A stretch of 10,912 nt of DNA from JARRNJ01 sp037385045 (GCA_037385045.1 JARRNJ010000110.1:1-10912); one strand, 5' to 3'; shown: positions 1 to 7,746, counted from the first letter of the stretch. Numbers and translations are program-made. The notes: a model not told the origin generated them from the sequence alone.

Positions 1-882
1 CTGCGGGCGGATTTTGACGTTCTCTACGATCCGGAGCTGGTGAACCAGCCCGACCGGCTGCAGGCGGCACTCGAAGACGCCGAAGCGCTGATCGTCCGCA
101 ACCGCACCCAGGTGCGCGAGCCGTTGCTAGCCCAGGGACCGAAGCTGCGGGTCGTCGGCCGGCTCGGGGTCGGTCTCGACAACATCGACATGGATGCCTG
201 CCGGCAACGTGACGTGACCGTGTATCCGGCCACCGGCGCCAACGCCCAGGCGGTAGCGGAATTCGTCATCTGCACCGCTATGATGCTGTTGCGCGGGGCC
301 TACACATCCACCGCCGAAGTGGCCGCCGGTGACTGGCCCCGTGCACGGTTGTCCCAGGGCCGTGAGCTGGGCGGCAAGACGCTCGGGCTGGTGGGGTTCG
401 GCGGCATTGGCCAGCTCACCGCCGCGATGGCCCGGGCGCTGGGCATGTCGACCATTGCCTACGATCCGCACGTACCGCCGCGTTCGTTGACCGAGGCGGC
501 CGCCAACACACCGCTGCTGGATGATCTGTCGCACCTGTTGCGCCAAGCCGACGTCGTCTCCCTGCACCTGCCGTTGAACGACGACACTCGCAACCTGTTC
601 GACCGACAGCGTCTCGCGGCCATGAAGACGGGCGCCGTGCTGATCAACACCGCCCGTGGCGGCATTGTCGACGAGGACGCCCTGGCCGACCTGCTGCGCG
701 ACGGCCACTTGGGGGGCGCGGCGCTGGACGTCTACGCGGCCGAACCGCTGGATGGCGGCACTGCCCTGGCGGGCGCGCCGAACCTGATCCTGACCCCTCA
801 TGTCGCCGGCGTCACGACGGAATCCAACCAACGCGTGAGCGCCATGATTGCCGACTGCGTTGCTTCTTTCTTGAGCCAATAG
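1..882 (+). CDS. slcC: D-2-hydroxyacid dehydrogenase, probable (S)-sulfolactate dehydrogenase (5' partial)
   Basis: The reading frame is open from base 1, so the N-terminus (perhaps 15-35 residues) lies outside the window; 293 residues are visible. The fold is that of D-isomer-specific 2-hydroxyacid dehydrogenases (SerA/SlcC group). An NAD-binding GFGGIG motif sits at bases 394-411, followed by an acidic residue in YDPH that favours NAD over NADP. The catalytic Arg is in NTARGG (about base 655), the Glu in AAEP, and the His in TPHVAG (about base 799). The N-terminal substrate segment has IVRNRTQV and GRLGVGLDNID, which I associate with SlcC, the enzyme that oxidises (S)-sulfolactate to sulfopyruvate. 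The immediate neighbour is a ComC-like dehydrogenase, as in the Chromohalobacter salexigens sulfolactate cluster. The family assignment is firm. The substrate is inferred from resemblance and context; a phosphoglycerate or other 2-hydroxyacid dehydrogenase remains possible. Confidence 0.85.
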   Translation: MRADFDVLYDPELVNQPDRLQAALEDAEALIVRNRTQVREPLLAQGPKLRVVGRLGVGLDNIDMDACRQRDVTVYPATGANAQAVAEFVICTAMMLLRGAYTSTAEVAAGDWPRARLSQGRELGGKTLGLVGFGGIGQLTAAMARALGMSTIAYDPHVPPRSLTEAAANTPLLDDLSHLLRQADVVSLHLPLNDDTRNLFDRQRLAAMKTGAVLINTARGGIVDEDALADLLRDGHLGGAALDVYAAEPLDGGTALAGAPNLILTPHVAGVTTESNQRVSAMIADCVASFLSQ

Positions 883-891
883 GAACTTCAC

Positions 892-1893
892 ATGCCTGTC
901 GTATCGACCGATGAACTGACCAAGCTGGTGGAGCGGGCGCTGCAAAAGGCCGGCGCTTCGCCGGCCAATGCCGCTGCGGCGGCCGAGCACCTGATTGCGG
1001 CGGAGGCCCAGGGTCTCTCCTCTCACGGCGTTTCGCGCACGCTCATGTACTGCGGTCACTTGAAGAACGACCGCACCGTCGGCGACGCCGAACCTAAGGT
1101 GATCAACCAACGGGGCGGTGCCTGCCTGGTCGACGCCGCCTACGGCATGGCGTTTCCCGCCTGCGCCTTGGCGGTAAGCGAAGCGGTGGGCAGGGCGCGC
1201 GAGTTCGGTGTGGCATTCGTCGGCGTGACCAACAGCAACCACTTCGGCGCCGCGGCCCTGCATTTGCAGCCCGTGGCCCAAGCGGGCATGGTAGGACTGG
1301 CCTTCGGCAATTCGCCGGCGGCGATTGCCCCGTGGGGCGGCAAGACGCCGCTGTTTGGCACCAACCCCATTGCCGCGGTGTTTCCGCGCCGTTCGTCGAC
1401 ACCCCTGGTGATCGACCTGGCCCTGTCGCAGGTGGCACGCGGCAAGATTCTGGTGGCGGCCCAGCGCGGCGAGCCGATTCCCGAAGGTTGGGCCATCGAC
1501 CGCGAAGGCAAGCCCACCACCAATGCCCAAGCCGGCCTCGAAGGCAGCATGGCGCCCGCCGGCGGCGTCAAGGGCGCCATGCTGGCGCTGACCGTGGAGT
1601 TGCTGTGCTGCGCCTTGACCGGAGCGTCGTTCGGCTACGAGGCCGACTCGTTTTTCAGCGACACCGGCAATCGCCCGGCCATCGGCCAGGCGTTCCTGGT
1701 CATCGACCCAGCGGCGCTGGCCGGCGCCGACACATACCTGGACCGCGTTGAAACGCTTCTCGGCAAGATGCTCGAAGACGAGGGTGTGCGTCTGCCCGGC
1801 GAGCGGCGCCTGGCAAGCGACGCCAAAGCCCAGGCCGAGGGGATCTCCGTCCCCGACGAGCTGTACCAGAAAATCATCGAGCTGGCAAAGTAG
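892..1893 (+). CDS. comC: Malate/L-lactate (Ldh2/ComC) family dehydrogenase, probable (R)-sulfolactate dehydrogenase
   Basis: This 333-residue protein has the full length usual for the Ldh2/MDH2/ComC family of NAD(P)-dependent 2-hydroxyacid dehydrogenases, which are unrelated to classical Rossmann lactate dehydrogenases. Family landmarks are SHGVSR (His45), NSNHFGAA (His117), the nucleotide-binding stretch GNSPAAIAPWGG, GTNPIAAVFP and DLALSQVARGKI. The ATG at 892 is preceded by AGGAA, which overlaps the stop codon of the upstream gene (gap of 9 bases), so the two are almost certainly cotranscribed. In bacteria that degrade sulfolactate, a ComC-type enzyme acts with SlcC as a two-step racemase: SlcC oxidises (S)-sulfolactate and ComC reduces sulfopyruvate to (R)-sulfolactate, the substrate of the sulfo-lyase SuyAB. 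No suyAB is in view and it could lie upstream. Other 2-hydroxyacid substrates (malate, lactate, ureidoglycolate) are possible on sequence alone. Confidence 0.87.
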   Translation: MPVVSTDELTKLVERALQKAGASPANAAAAAEHLIAAEAQGLSSHGVSRTLMYCGHLKNDRTVGDAEPKVINQRGGACLVDAAYGMAFPACALAVSEAVGRAREFGVAFVGVTNSNHFGAAALHLQPVAQAGMVGLAFGNSPAAIAPWGGKTPLFGTNPIAAVFPRRSSTPLVIDLALSQVARGKILVAAQRGEPIPEGWAIDREGKPTTNAQAGLEGSMAPAGGVKGAMLALTVELLCCALTGASFGYEADSFFSDTGNRPAIGQAFLVIDPAALAGADTYLDRVETLLGKMLEDEGVRLPGERRLASDAKAQAEGISVPDELYQKIIELAK

Positions 1894-1937
1894 CGCCAGC
1901 GCGACGAACCGCTCTCCTCCCCGCGTGCATTGCACGG

Positions 1938-1973
1938 GCGGCCCGGGGTGTATTTCCCGGGTCGCATTTTTTT
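1938..1973 (+). terminator. Intrinsic terminator after the slcC-comC unit
   Basis: A ten-base-pair stem (1938-1947 with 1956-1965, one G-U wobble) encloses an eight-base loop. It is followed by A and seven consecutive T at 1967-1973. It lies 45 bases after the comC stop and should end that transcript. Just upstream, 1924-1936 is a perfect 6+1+6 palindrome (CGTGCA-T-TGCACG). Its loop is too short for a hairpin, so it might instead be a protein site. Confidence 0.88.
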
Positions 1974-2039
1974 CACTCTCCCGTCAGCGGCACCCTGCGG
2001 GCATCGCCGATCGGCCCCATGCGCCTACTCGTGCAACGG

Positions 2040-2067
2040 TTGCAGCGCCGGCCGCGCCCTCTAGAGT
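2040..2067 (+). promoter_or_regulatory. Weak candidate promoter for the aldo/keto reductase
   Basis: TTGCAG (2040-2045) and TAGAGT (2062-2067) are separated by 16 bases and lie about 75 bases before the reductase start. Each hexamer matches the sigma-70 consensus only partly. Some promoter is expected here because a strong terminator isolates the reductase from comC. Confidence 0.25.
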
Positions 2068-2089
2068 TTCAGAGATACCCTTCCCCGTG

Positions 2090-2116
2090 GGGCGCGTTGC
2101 GCCCTGGTCATTTTTT
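2090..2116 (+). promoter_or_regulatory. Terminator-like leader hairpin upstream of the aldo/keto reductase
   Basis: GGGCGC (2090-2095) pairs with GCGCCC (2099-2104) around a three-base loop. Six T follow at 2111-2116, after a six-base gap. The Shine-Dalgarno GGAGG of the reductase begins 14 bases later. The spacing makes a strong terminator doubtful, but a weak attenuator or mRNA-leader structure is plausible. Confidence 0.3.
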
Positions 2117-2139
2117 CGATGCATATGCTGGAGGTTCGC

Positions 2140-3141
2140 ATGGAACATATTGTTCTCGGCAGTAGCGATATTGACGCCTCGCGTATCGGTCTCGGTACCT
2201 GGGCCATCGGCGGCTGGATGTGGGGCGGCACGGACGAACGCCAATCCATCGACACCATTCATGCGGCAATCGACAAGGGCGTGACATTCATCGACACGGC
2301 GCCCGTCTATGGCTTTGGCCGTTCGGAGGAGATTGTCGGCAAAGCGCTGGCCTCCGGCGGGCGCCGCGGGCGCGTGGTACTGGCGACCAAGGCGGGGCTG
2401 GAGTGGCCTTCGTCTCAGGACGCGGTTTGGCGCAACGCCAGCCGAGCGCGCCTGACCAGGGAGTTGGAGGATTCGCTGCGCCGGTTGCAGACCGACCACA
2501 TCGACGTTTACCAGGTCCACTGGCCCGATCCCCGGACGCCCATGGAAGAAACCGCCCGTACTCTGGACGACCTGCACCGCGCCGGCAAGATCCGCGCGAT
2601 CGGCGTCAGCAACTTCTCGCCGGAGCAGATGGACCTGTTTCGTCAGGCGGCGCCCTTGCACGCCAATCAGCCGCCCTACAATCTTTTCGAGCGGGAGATC
2701 GAGGCGGATGTGCTGCCGTACTGCCGCGGGCGCAATATCGGCGTCATCGCCTACGGCGCGTTGTGCCGCGGCCTGCTCAGCGGGCGCATGCGGCGTGACC
2801 GTGCGTTCGTGGGCGACGATTTGCGCAAGGTGGACCCGAAATTCCAGCTGCCGCGTTTCAATCAATACCTGGGGGCGGTGAACGCGCTCAACGATTACGC
2901 CCGGCGCCGCTACGGCAAGGACGTACTGGCCCTGGCACTGCGCTGGTTGCTGGATCAGCCCGGGGTGTCGGTGGCGCTGTGGGGTGCGCGCCGTCCCGAC
3001 CAGCTGGAGCCGGTCGGCAACCTGGACGGCTGGCACCTCGATCGCGAAGCCCTGCAGGCCATCGACGAAATCCTGAAGAACAATATCACCGACCCGGTGG
3101 GCCCCCAGTTCATGGCGCCGCCGGCGCGCCAGGCGGCGTGA
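2140..3141 (+). CDS. Aldo/keto reductase, AKR11/YhdN-like
   Basis: A soluble TIM-barrel NADPH-dependent oxidoreductase of the aldo/keto reductase superfamily, 333 residues. The catalytic tetrad is complete: Asp52 and Tyr57 in IDTAPVYG, Lys84 in LATKAG and His127 in YQVHWPD. The cofactor-side motifs GVSNFS (155-160) and WGARRPDQLE (281-290) are also present. The overall pattern (LRRLQTDHID, NLFERE, SGLL-type stretch, C-terminal IDEIL) resembles the AKR11 group that includes Bacillus YhdN. An ATG at 2119 is in frame, but GGAGG at 2130-2134 sits five bases before the ATG at 2140, so I chose 2140. The stop is 21 bases from the end of the convergent ATPase gene. The physiological substrate cannot be read from sequence. 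Proximity to sulfolactate genes suggests an aldehyde or sugar substrate, but a terminator separates the two units. Confidence 0.88.
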   Translation: MEHIVLGSSDIDASRIGLGTWAIGGWMWGGTDERQSIDTIHAAIDKGVTFIDTAPVYGFGRSEEIVGKALASGGRRGRVVLATKAGLEWPSSQDAVWRNASRARLTRELEDSLRRLQTDHIDVYQVHWPDPRTPMEETARTLDDLHRAGKIRAIGVSNFSPEQMDLFRQAAPLHANQPPYNLFEREIEADVLPYCRGRNIGVIAYGALCRGLLSGRMRRDRAFVGDDLRKVDPKFQLPRFNQYLGAVNALNDYARRRYGKDVLALALRWLLDQPGVSVALWGARRPDQLEPVGNLDGWHLDREALQAIDEILKNNITDPVGPQFMAPPARQAA

Positions 3142-3162
3142 GCGGGCGCGCCGGCGTCCGGT

Positions 3163-4008
3163 TCAGGTGCCGAATTTGAGGGATTCCAGCAGCCGGCCCA
3201 GCAGCGACTGCTCCTTGGCTGCGGCGTCGTTGGTGGCGACGTGCCGGGCGGCGACGGCGTCGGCAAAGACGCGCAGGCTCGCCGCCGCCGGGCTGTTGGG
3301 CTGGGACAGCAGCACGGGCGTGCGCGCGCGCACCGCGGCGCCGACCGCGTCGTCGAATGGAATGCAGTGGGCGTTGTCCAGCGATGACTGCCAGAAGGAG
3401 CGGATCACCGTGTCCAGGCGGCGGACCGCTTGACTGCCCTCCTGGGGCGTGCGTGCCATGTTCACCAACAGGTAGAGGTCGGGTTGTGATCCGGCCTTGA
3501 GGCTCTTGAACATGGCATAGGCGTCCAACAGTGCGGTCGGTTCCGGCGTGGTGACCACTGTGACCGCGTCAGCGGCGCGCGCCAGGGCCATGGTGTTGCG
3601 CGACAGGCCGGCGGCGGTGTCGATCACCAGGTAGTCGGCGGAAGCGCATAGGCGCCGCAGGCTCTTGATCAGCCTTTGCAGTGCCGCTTGGGGCAGGTTG
3701 GCGAGCTCCTCGTCGCCGGTTCCGCCGGGCACGAACCGGATGTTACCGGGTCCCGAGAGCATCACGTCCTCGATTTCCTTGCGACCGGTGAGCACGTCGG
3801 CGAGGCTGTGCTGGGGCCGCAGCCCCAGCAACACATGAGCGTTGGCCAGGCCAAGATCCATGTCGAGCAAAACCGCCCGTTTGCCGGCCTGGGCCAGGCG
3901 GATGGCCAGGCTGGTGGCGACATTGGTCTTGCCCACCCCGCCTTTGCCGGACGTTACCGTGATGATGGTGGCGGCACCGGCCGGGCCCGAATTGGCGATT
4001 CCGTTCAA
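3163..4008 (-). CDS. MinD/ParA-family ATPase, FleN/FlhG-like, orphan
   Basis: P-loop ATPase of the MinD/FlhG group, which dimerises on ATP and sets the position or number of cell-surface machines such as flagella. A deviant Walker A (GKGGVGKTN) lies about 20 residues from the N-terminus. It is followed by the switch stretch DMDLGLANAHVLLGL, the wording typical of FleN/FlhG, and by VIDTAAG (switch II). I place the start at TTG 4008: AGGAG (4017-4021, minus strand) lies eight bases upstream, and the 281 residues that result match the length of FleN. A GTG at 4083 would add 25 Arg-rich residues but has no good ribosome site. Residues around QSGAASLNGI weakly recall the FlhG DQAxxL activation box, which would argue for a longer form. 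No flhF or flagellar gene is nearby, so the role is uncertain. Confidence 0.82.
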   Translation of the reverse strand: MNGIANSGPAGAATIITVTSGKGGVGKTNVATSLAIRLAQAGKRAVLLDMDLGLANAHVLLGLRPQHSLADVLTGRKEIEDVMLSGPGNIRFVPGGTGDEELANLPQAALQRLIKSLRRLCASADYLVIDTAAGLSRNTMALARAADAVTVVTTPEPTALLDAYAMFKSLKAGSQPDLYLLVNMARTPQEGSQAVRRLDTVIRSFWQSSLDNAHCIPFDDAVGAAVRARTPVLLSQPNSPAAASLRVFADAVAARHVATNDAAAKEQSLLGRLLESLKFGT

Positions 4009-4205
4009 GCTCGCGGCTCCTGATTGTAGTTTGCTCGGCGCAAACACGCGCCCCGCGGCGCGGCGCCGCCGGGTACGCGTCACGGGATGCGTGTGACGTA
4101 AGTCCTATTTGCAAATATCGGCTGCGGACCGGTCAGCTTTAGCGCCGCGGACGCCGGGGTGGGCCGCTAAGGTGCGGTAAGTCGTAGGATTTCGGGGATG
4201 TGCCG

Positions 4206-4235
4206 GCGGGGTGGCGGCGGCGCCGGCCACCCCGC
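4206..4235 (-). repeat. GC-rich inverted repeat after the small exported protein gene
   Basis: GCGGGGTGGC (4206-4215) is perfectly complementary to GCCACCCCGC (4226-4235) across a ten-base loop. It starts six bases past the stop of the small gene. No T-run follows on the minus strand, so this is at best a transcript-stabilising or Rho-associated hairpin, not a standard terminator. Confidence 0.4.
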
Positions 4236-4240
4236 GCGGG

Positions 4241-4564
4241 TCAATCGTCGTCGTCCCAGCGGTGGCCCCAGCCGCGGTGTTCGTGCCGGCGCCAATGGTG
4301 ATGGTGGAAGTAGCGCGGCCCGCGGTAGTAGCGGTAGACCCACACCGGCGGTGGGGCATAGCGGCGACGGATGATCACCACGTTCGGCGGCGGGGCATAG
4401 TATCGCGGCCCGTCGTAGTAGGTGTAGGAGCGTGGAGCCGTAGCCTGGCCGAGCACGAAGCCCAATACGCCGGCGGCGACAGCGTCGTGGTCGTGGGCCC
4501 AGACATTGGTGGCCGGGAGGGCCAGCGCGCCCAGCAGGGCGGTGGCGAGTAGTGTCTTTTTCAT
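4241..4564 (-). CDS. Small exported Tyr/Pro/His-rich protein with acidic tail
   Basis: A 107-residue protein of unknown function. The ATG at 4564 is preceded by AAGGAGG (4570-4576) at five bases, which fixes the start. A clear Sec signal peptide (MKKTLLATALLGALALP, cleavage after NVWA at about residue 23) sends it to the envelope. A short Gly-containing hydrophobic segment (AVAAGVLGFVLGQA, about 28-41) follows. The rest is low-complexity: RYYAPPP (54-60) and RRYAPPP (67-73) repeats, YRYYRGPRYF, a run of four His, WRRHEHRGWGHRW, and four Asp at the end. His and Asp clusters could bind metal; Tyr/Arg/Pro stretches suggest surface or cell-wall association. Small proteins of this style are common in proteobacteria and uncharacterised. 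The upstream porin is on the same strand, and its out-of-frame stop overlaps this gene's ribosome site. Confidence 0.8.
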   Translation of the reverse strand: MKKTLLATALLGALALPATNVWAHDHDAVAAGVLGFVLGQATAPRSYTYYDGPRYYAPPPNVVIIRRRYAPPPVWVYRYYRGPRYFHHHHWRRHEHRGWGHRWDDDD

Positions 4565-4756
4565 GGAAACCTCCTTACCCGTTGCGGTGCCGGCTGTTGC
4601 ACGGTGTTGCCATGCAGCCCGTTTTGGAACTGTGACCCACTGTACCTCTGCCACTCTGAACCGCGGCTGAATGCCGTTGCGAGCGCAGCAGTGGGGCCTT
4701 GTCAGGCGTTGCGGCGGTGCCACGCCCAGCGGGAATAACCGTGCGTGGTGTAGCGA

Positions 4757-5915
4757 CTAATCGAACTCTACGTGCAGGCGTACGGCGGCGACGGTTGCGT
4801 CGCCGACGGTGGTGCGGCCACCTGGATGGACGATGTACTGGAGGTCGGGCTGCAGATAGAGGATAGAGGTGGCGGCCGAGCGCCGCCGAGTAGGTCAGTT
4901 CCCAGACGGTTTCCGCCGCCGCCGGCTGCCGGCGCACCCAGGCGCGGGCGACCCCGGCGCTGAAACGGTCGTTGCCGCGCCCGGCAATGGGCGCCACCAT
5001 GTTCAGCCCCGCGCCCAGGTAATAGGGCACCGGGTTGGCGCTGCGGGGGCTGACCCCCGCCTGGACAAAGCCTTTCAGCGTGCGCCCGCCGGGCGCGGCG
5101 ACCACACCGTCCCAGATTGCATAGAGGCCCCAGCCAGATGCGCGCTGTTCGTTGGCGCGTTGCCGGTGGTACCAGGCGCCGAGCTTGAAAGGTCCCCGGG
5201 CCCGTTCGGCGACCGCTGTCATGCCCGAATCGAATGCCTGCGCGCGCCGCGCGGGCTGGCCCTGGAAGATACCGATACGGGTGCCGCCGCGCGTGTCCTG
5301 CTCGTGCACCAGGATTCCGAAGCCCGGCTCCGGATAGGTCGAGGCCGGCAGGTTCAGCGACATGGACGGCATCAGGCCGAACGACGCGTTGATCAGCAAC
5401 TGGGCATCATCCGCGACCAGCAGATACTGGTTCAGGTCGATCCAGCCGATGCGGGCGCTCCAGGAATCGCCCCAGTGCTGCCGGTACCAGAACTCATAGA
5501 TACGGTCGGCATCGTGCGCCGCCAGGTTGCTGCTGCCCTGCAGGTCGCCGATGAGATGCCCATCGGCCTGGCCGCTGGTGATGTGCACCGCCGACACGTG
5601 CAGGCGGCCGCCCCGCCACAGGCCCAGTGGTGTCGTATCGAAGGAAATTCCCAGGTGCAGCACCGTATCGTAGGCGGTGCCGCGGCGCAGTCCGCCGGCG
5701 ACGTCGCTGACCGCTTCGCTGTCCAGGTGGCCGCCGACGCTGACGGCGCGTCCGGTTGCCGGCGTCGCCAGCTCCCGCGCCGGGCGCGGCCGGTTTGTGG
5801 AGGCTGCGCGTGCCATGCAGGGGGTCAGCATCGCCGTCGCTGCGAGACTGCACGCAAGCGTCCAGGGCAACAGGCAACGGTGGTCGGCTCTGGTGGTGCG
5901 GTTGCGGTCAGCCAT
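4757..5915 (-). pseudogene. OprB-family carbohydrate-selective porin, frameshifted near its C-terminus
   Basis: Outer-membrane beta-barrel porin of the OprB family, which passes sugars. The ATG at 5915 opens a signal peptide that ends near CMARA (about residues 34-38). Barrel-type strands follow, including FWYRQHWGDSW, ARIGWIDLNQYLLV and GWGLYAIWDGVV. In the starting frame the family-like sequence runs to VWELTYSAAL (around base 4880) and then becomes Arg/Pro-rich nonsense until a TAA at 4575. In the frame one base away, the expected end appears: LYLQPDLQYIVHPGG, then VRLHVEFD and a TAG at 4757, a typical OprB C-terminus closing in alternating hydrophobic residues. Removing one base near 4878 joins the two parts into about 385 residues, normal for the family. 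This is a real single-base frameshift, an assembly error or, less likely, recoding. Confidence 0.78.
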
Positions 5916-6014
5916 TTGTTTTAGGTCCGTGGTCGCGGGGCCTGGAGTGGCTGTGCACAGCGCACGGAGGTATTTGGGATCGAATCGATCAGGCGAGCCG
6001 ATCGGTATTCATTG

Positions 6015-6045
6015 ATTGTATGCGAACCGCTGCAAAGGCCGCCAA
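6015..6045 (-). promoter_or_regulatory. Weak candidate promoter for the porin gene
   Basis: On the minus strand TTGGCG (6040-6045) and TACAAT (6015-6020) are 19 bases apart, about 100 bases before the porin ATG. The -10 is close to consensus (5 of 6); the spacing is longer than ideal. Confidence 0.28.
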
Positions 6046-6245
6046 GCCGTGCCGGGAAACGTGCCGATTGCATCATACATCACCGGCAGGCAGTGAACGG
6101 CCGCAGAGCACCCGCAAGGGCCCCTACCCACAGCCGATGCGCGCCCATTGCGGTAGGACCCAGTATGCACTCGCTTGCAACCGAGGCACAGGAACGGGCC
6201 GGGTGTACTTGAACCCCCCCAGGTCCGACGCAATCCCTCCAACGG

Positions 6246-6276
6246 CGCGCCCCGTTTGTGGGAGCAGGACTGCCGG
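6246..6276 (+). repeat. REP-like short motif
   Basis: The segment GTTTGTGGGAGC followed by a GC-rich partly palindromic tail (GCCGGCGGC) resembles the head of REP elements scattered between genes in pseudomonads and relatives. A related copy with GTGGGAGC lies at 10150-10184. Only two copies are visible, so the assignment is tentative. Confidence 0.3.
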
Positions 6277-6999
6277 CGGCACCAACACGACGCAAGTGTG
6301 TGCAACCCGGCGCTAGATCGGTCACCGTCGCCTGGGGTGGCAGGACCGTTCGCCGACGGGACCGCAGGCTGAGTAATGCCGCGAACCTATGGTTGTTTTT
6401 GGCCGTGTGTGGTGCGGTAGCAGACCTCCAGTTTGTTCAAGCACGGTAAGGGAAGTGTTTGGCGCGAAACTTGCGCCACTCGGGCAAGAAATGCGGTGGC
6501 AGCATCGCCCCGACAAGTGCCTTTGTTGGTGTTCGATCGATCTGTTGCCCTGGGTTCGCGGTATCGGCTTCGCAGGGACATCCGGGAGGGATTGTGGCAA
6601 GGGGCTCTGCCATCGCGCGATCGATGCCTTTGCCGTCAGCGTCGTGGCGGCCACGAGCGGGAGATTTGACCGAAGCGACCGAGTCGCTGGGCTACGCCCG
6701 CCAAGCCTTCTCAGCAAATGTTCCCGTTGTGCGGGCCGTACCGGCGCTGAATGTGTTAATGTGGTGGTCTCGCGGGTTCTTGTTCCACCGCCGTCGTTTA
6801 ATCTCCGTGTAACCGATCAGCACGAACATTGACGCAGCGCCCCGATGCTCTCGCGCCCGGGGAAGTCAGGGCGGGCGTTCTTCCGGGCTGGCAAGGGCAA
6901 GGGACGTATTTGTTGCGGAATCCCACAGGCCGTGCTTCGCGGCTGGGAGGAGGAGAGACTGGCCTCTGCTTGACAGTGGTCCAACTGGAGGGTGTCACA

Positions 7000-7746
7000 G
7001 TGAAGAACCTCGGGCATTGTATCGAGCTGATCAGTTTGTCCCGAACGCCCGAGCAAGCATTTGACCGCTTCGGCGCCGCTATGCACCAGCATGGCTACGA
7101 CCGGATCGCGTACAGCTTGGTTACCGATCATCCCTCCCTAGGTCTTCCGCGTCAGTACGGCTTGGCGAGCAGTTATCCTGAAGACTGGATGAAACATTAT
7201 CGCGAACGGAACTACATGGAAATCGATCCCGTTATGCGCAGGGTCATGCGATCCCGCAAGCCCTTCCATTGGTCCGAGCTGACGGCGGACCCCAAACTCC
7301 CGGCGCCGGCATTGCAGCTTATGAAGGAGGCGGAGGAATCGGGGCTTCGGGACGGCATCGGCATTCCATTGTGTAGCCCGGCTGGAGAGATCGTGGGCAT
7401 TGGTTTGGCACGAAGCGATCCGGGTGCTGGTGTGGACTATGCATTTCTGGCCGCTGCCTGCTTGCTCAGCGTCTATTTTGACGAAACCTTCCGTGACCTG
7501 CTCGCCACACCCCTCGGGCCGAATCTGACCGACAGACAAAGGGAGGTCTTGTATTGGGCAGCGGAAGGCAAGACCGACCAAGAAGTCGCCCTGATCTTGA
7601 CGGTAAGCGCACACACTGTGAGATTCCACTGGAAGAACATCTTCGAAAAACTGGACGCTAAAGGCCGTACCTACGCGGTCACCAAGGCTATTCGGCTGCA
7701 CCTGATTGTTCCTGGTATTGTCCGGCTTTCTCCGTCGCATCGATAA
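7000..7746 (+). CDS. LuxR-family AHL-responsive transcriptional regulator (LuxR solo)
   Basis: A 248-residue quorum-sensing-type regulator: N-terminal autoinducer-binding domain (about 15-165) and C-terminal LuxR helix-turn-helix (about 176-235). All six ligand-pocket signature residues of the TraR/LuxR family are visible: Trp63 and Tyr67 (DWMKHY), Asp76-Pro77 (EIDP), Trp91 (FHWSE) and Gly119 (LRDGIG). This argues that it binds an acyl-homoserine lactone or close mimic. The DNA-binding part reads LTDRQREVLYWAAEGKTDQEV, followed by a recognition helix around SAHTVRFHWKNI; Gln replaces the usual Glu four residues before the conserved Leu. I chose GTG 7000 because GGAGGG (6987-6992) lies seven bases upstream and the length suits the family; the frame is open further upstream without support. 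No luxI synthase is present, so it may sense external signals or one made elsewhere. Confidence 0.88.
   Translation: MKNLGHCIELISLSRTPEQAFDRFGAAMHQHGYDRIAYSLVTDHPSLGLPRQYGLASSYPEDWMKHYRERNYMEIDPVMRRVMRSRKPFHWSELTADPKLPAPALQLMKEAEESGLRDGIGIPLCSPAGEIVGIGLARSDPGAGVDYAFLAAACLLSVYFDETFRDLLATPLGPNLTDRQREVLYWAAEGKTDQEVALILTVSAHTVRFHWKNIFEKLDAKGRTYAVTKAIRLHLIVPGIVRLSPSHR

Larger units (their letters stand above)
5916..6999. other. Gene-poor intergenic stretch between porin and luxR
   Basis: About 1.08 kb without a gene I can support. Open frames here are short, lack ribosome sites and show no recognisable domain. It should hold the promoters of the divergent porin and luxR genes. Contents noted: a possible porin promoter (6015-6045), a REP-like motif near 6250, a small hairpin GGCGC/GCGCC (6461-6477), and a TTTAAT -10-like hexamer (6797-6802) without a convincing -35. 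Composition looks less GC-rich than the flanking genes, with several GATCGATC-type palindromes. It may be decayed sequence. Confidence 0.5.

Noticed and set aside
127..1935. A 600-codon minus-strand frame opposite slcC and comC
   Set aside because: It is the antisense shadow of two well-supported genes and has no recognisable domain.
4575..4756. Arg/Pro-rich C-terminal extension of the porin in its starting frame
   Set aside because: The expected porin C-terminus lies in the adjacent frame, so this tail is read-through of noncoding sequence.
6424..6443. Second CT-N12-AG site upstream of luxR
   Set aside because: It matches the idealised box at only about 9 of 20 positions and has poor dyad symmetry; such a core occurs often by chance.
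6389..6832. Open frames of 100-150 codons in the gene-poor region
   Set aside because: They overlap each other, lack ribosome sites and signal or domain features, and read like noncoding sequence.
6829..6999. N-terminal extension of the LuxR gene by 57 codons
   Set aside because: The extra residues match no family region, and the GTG at 7000 has a strong, well-spaced ribosome site.
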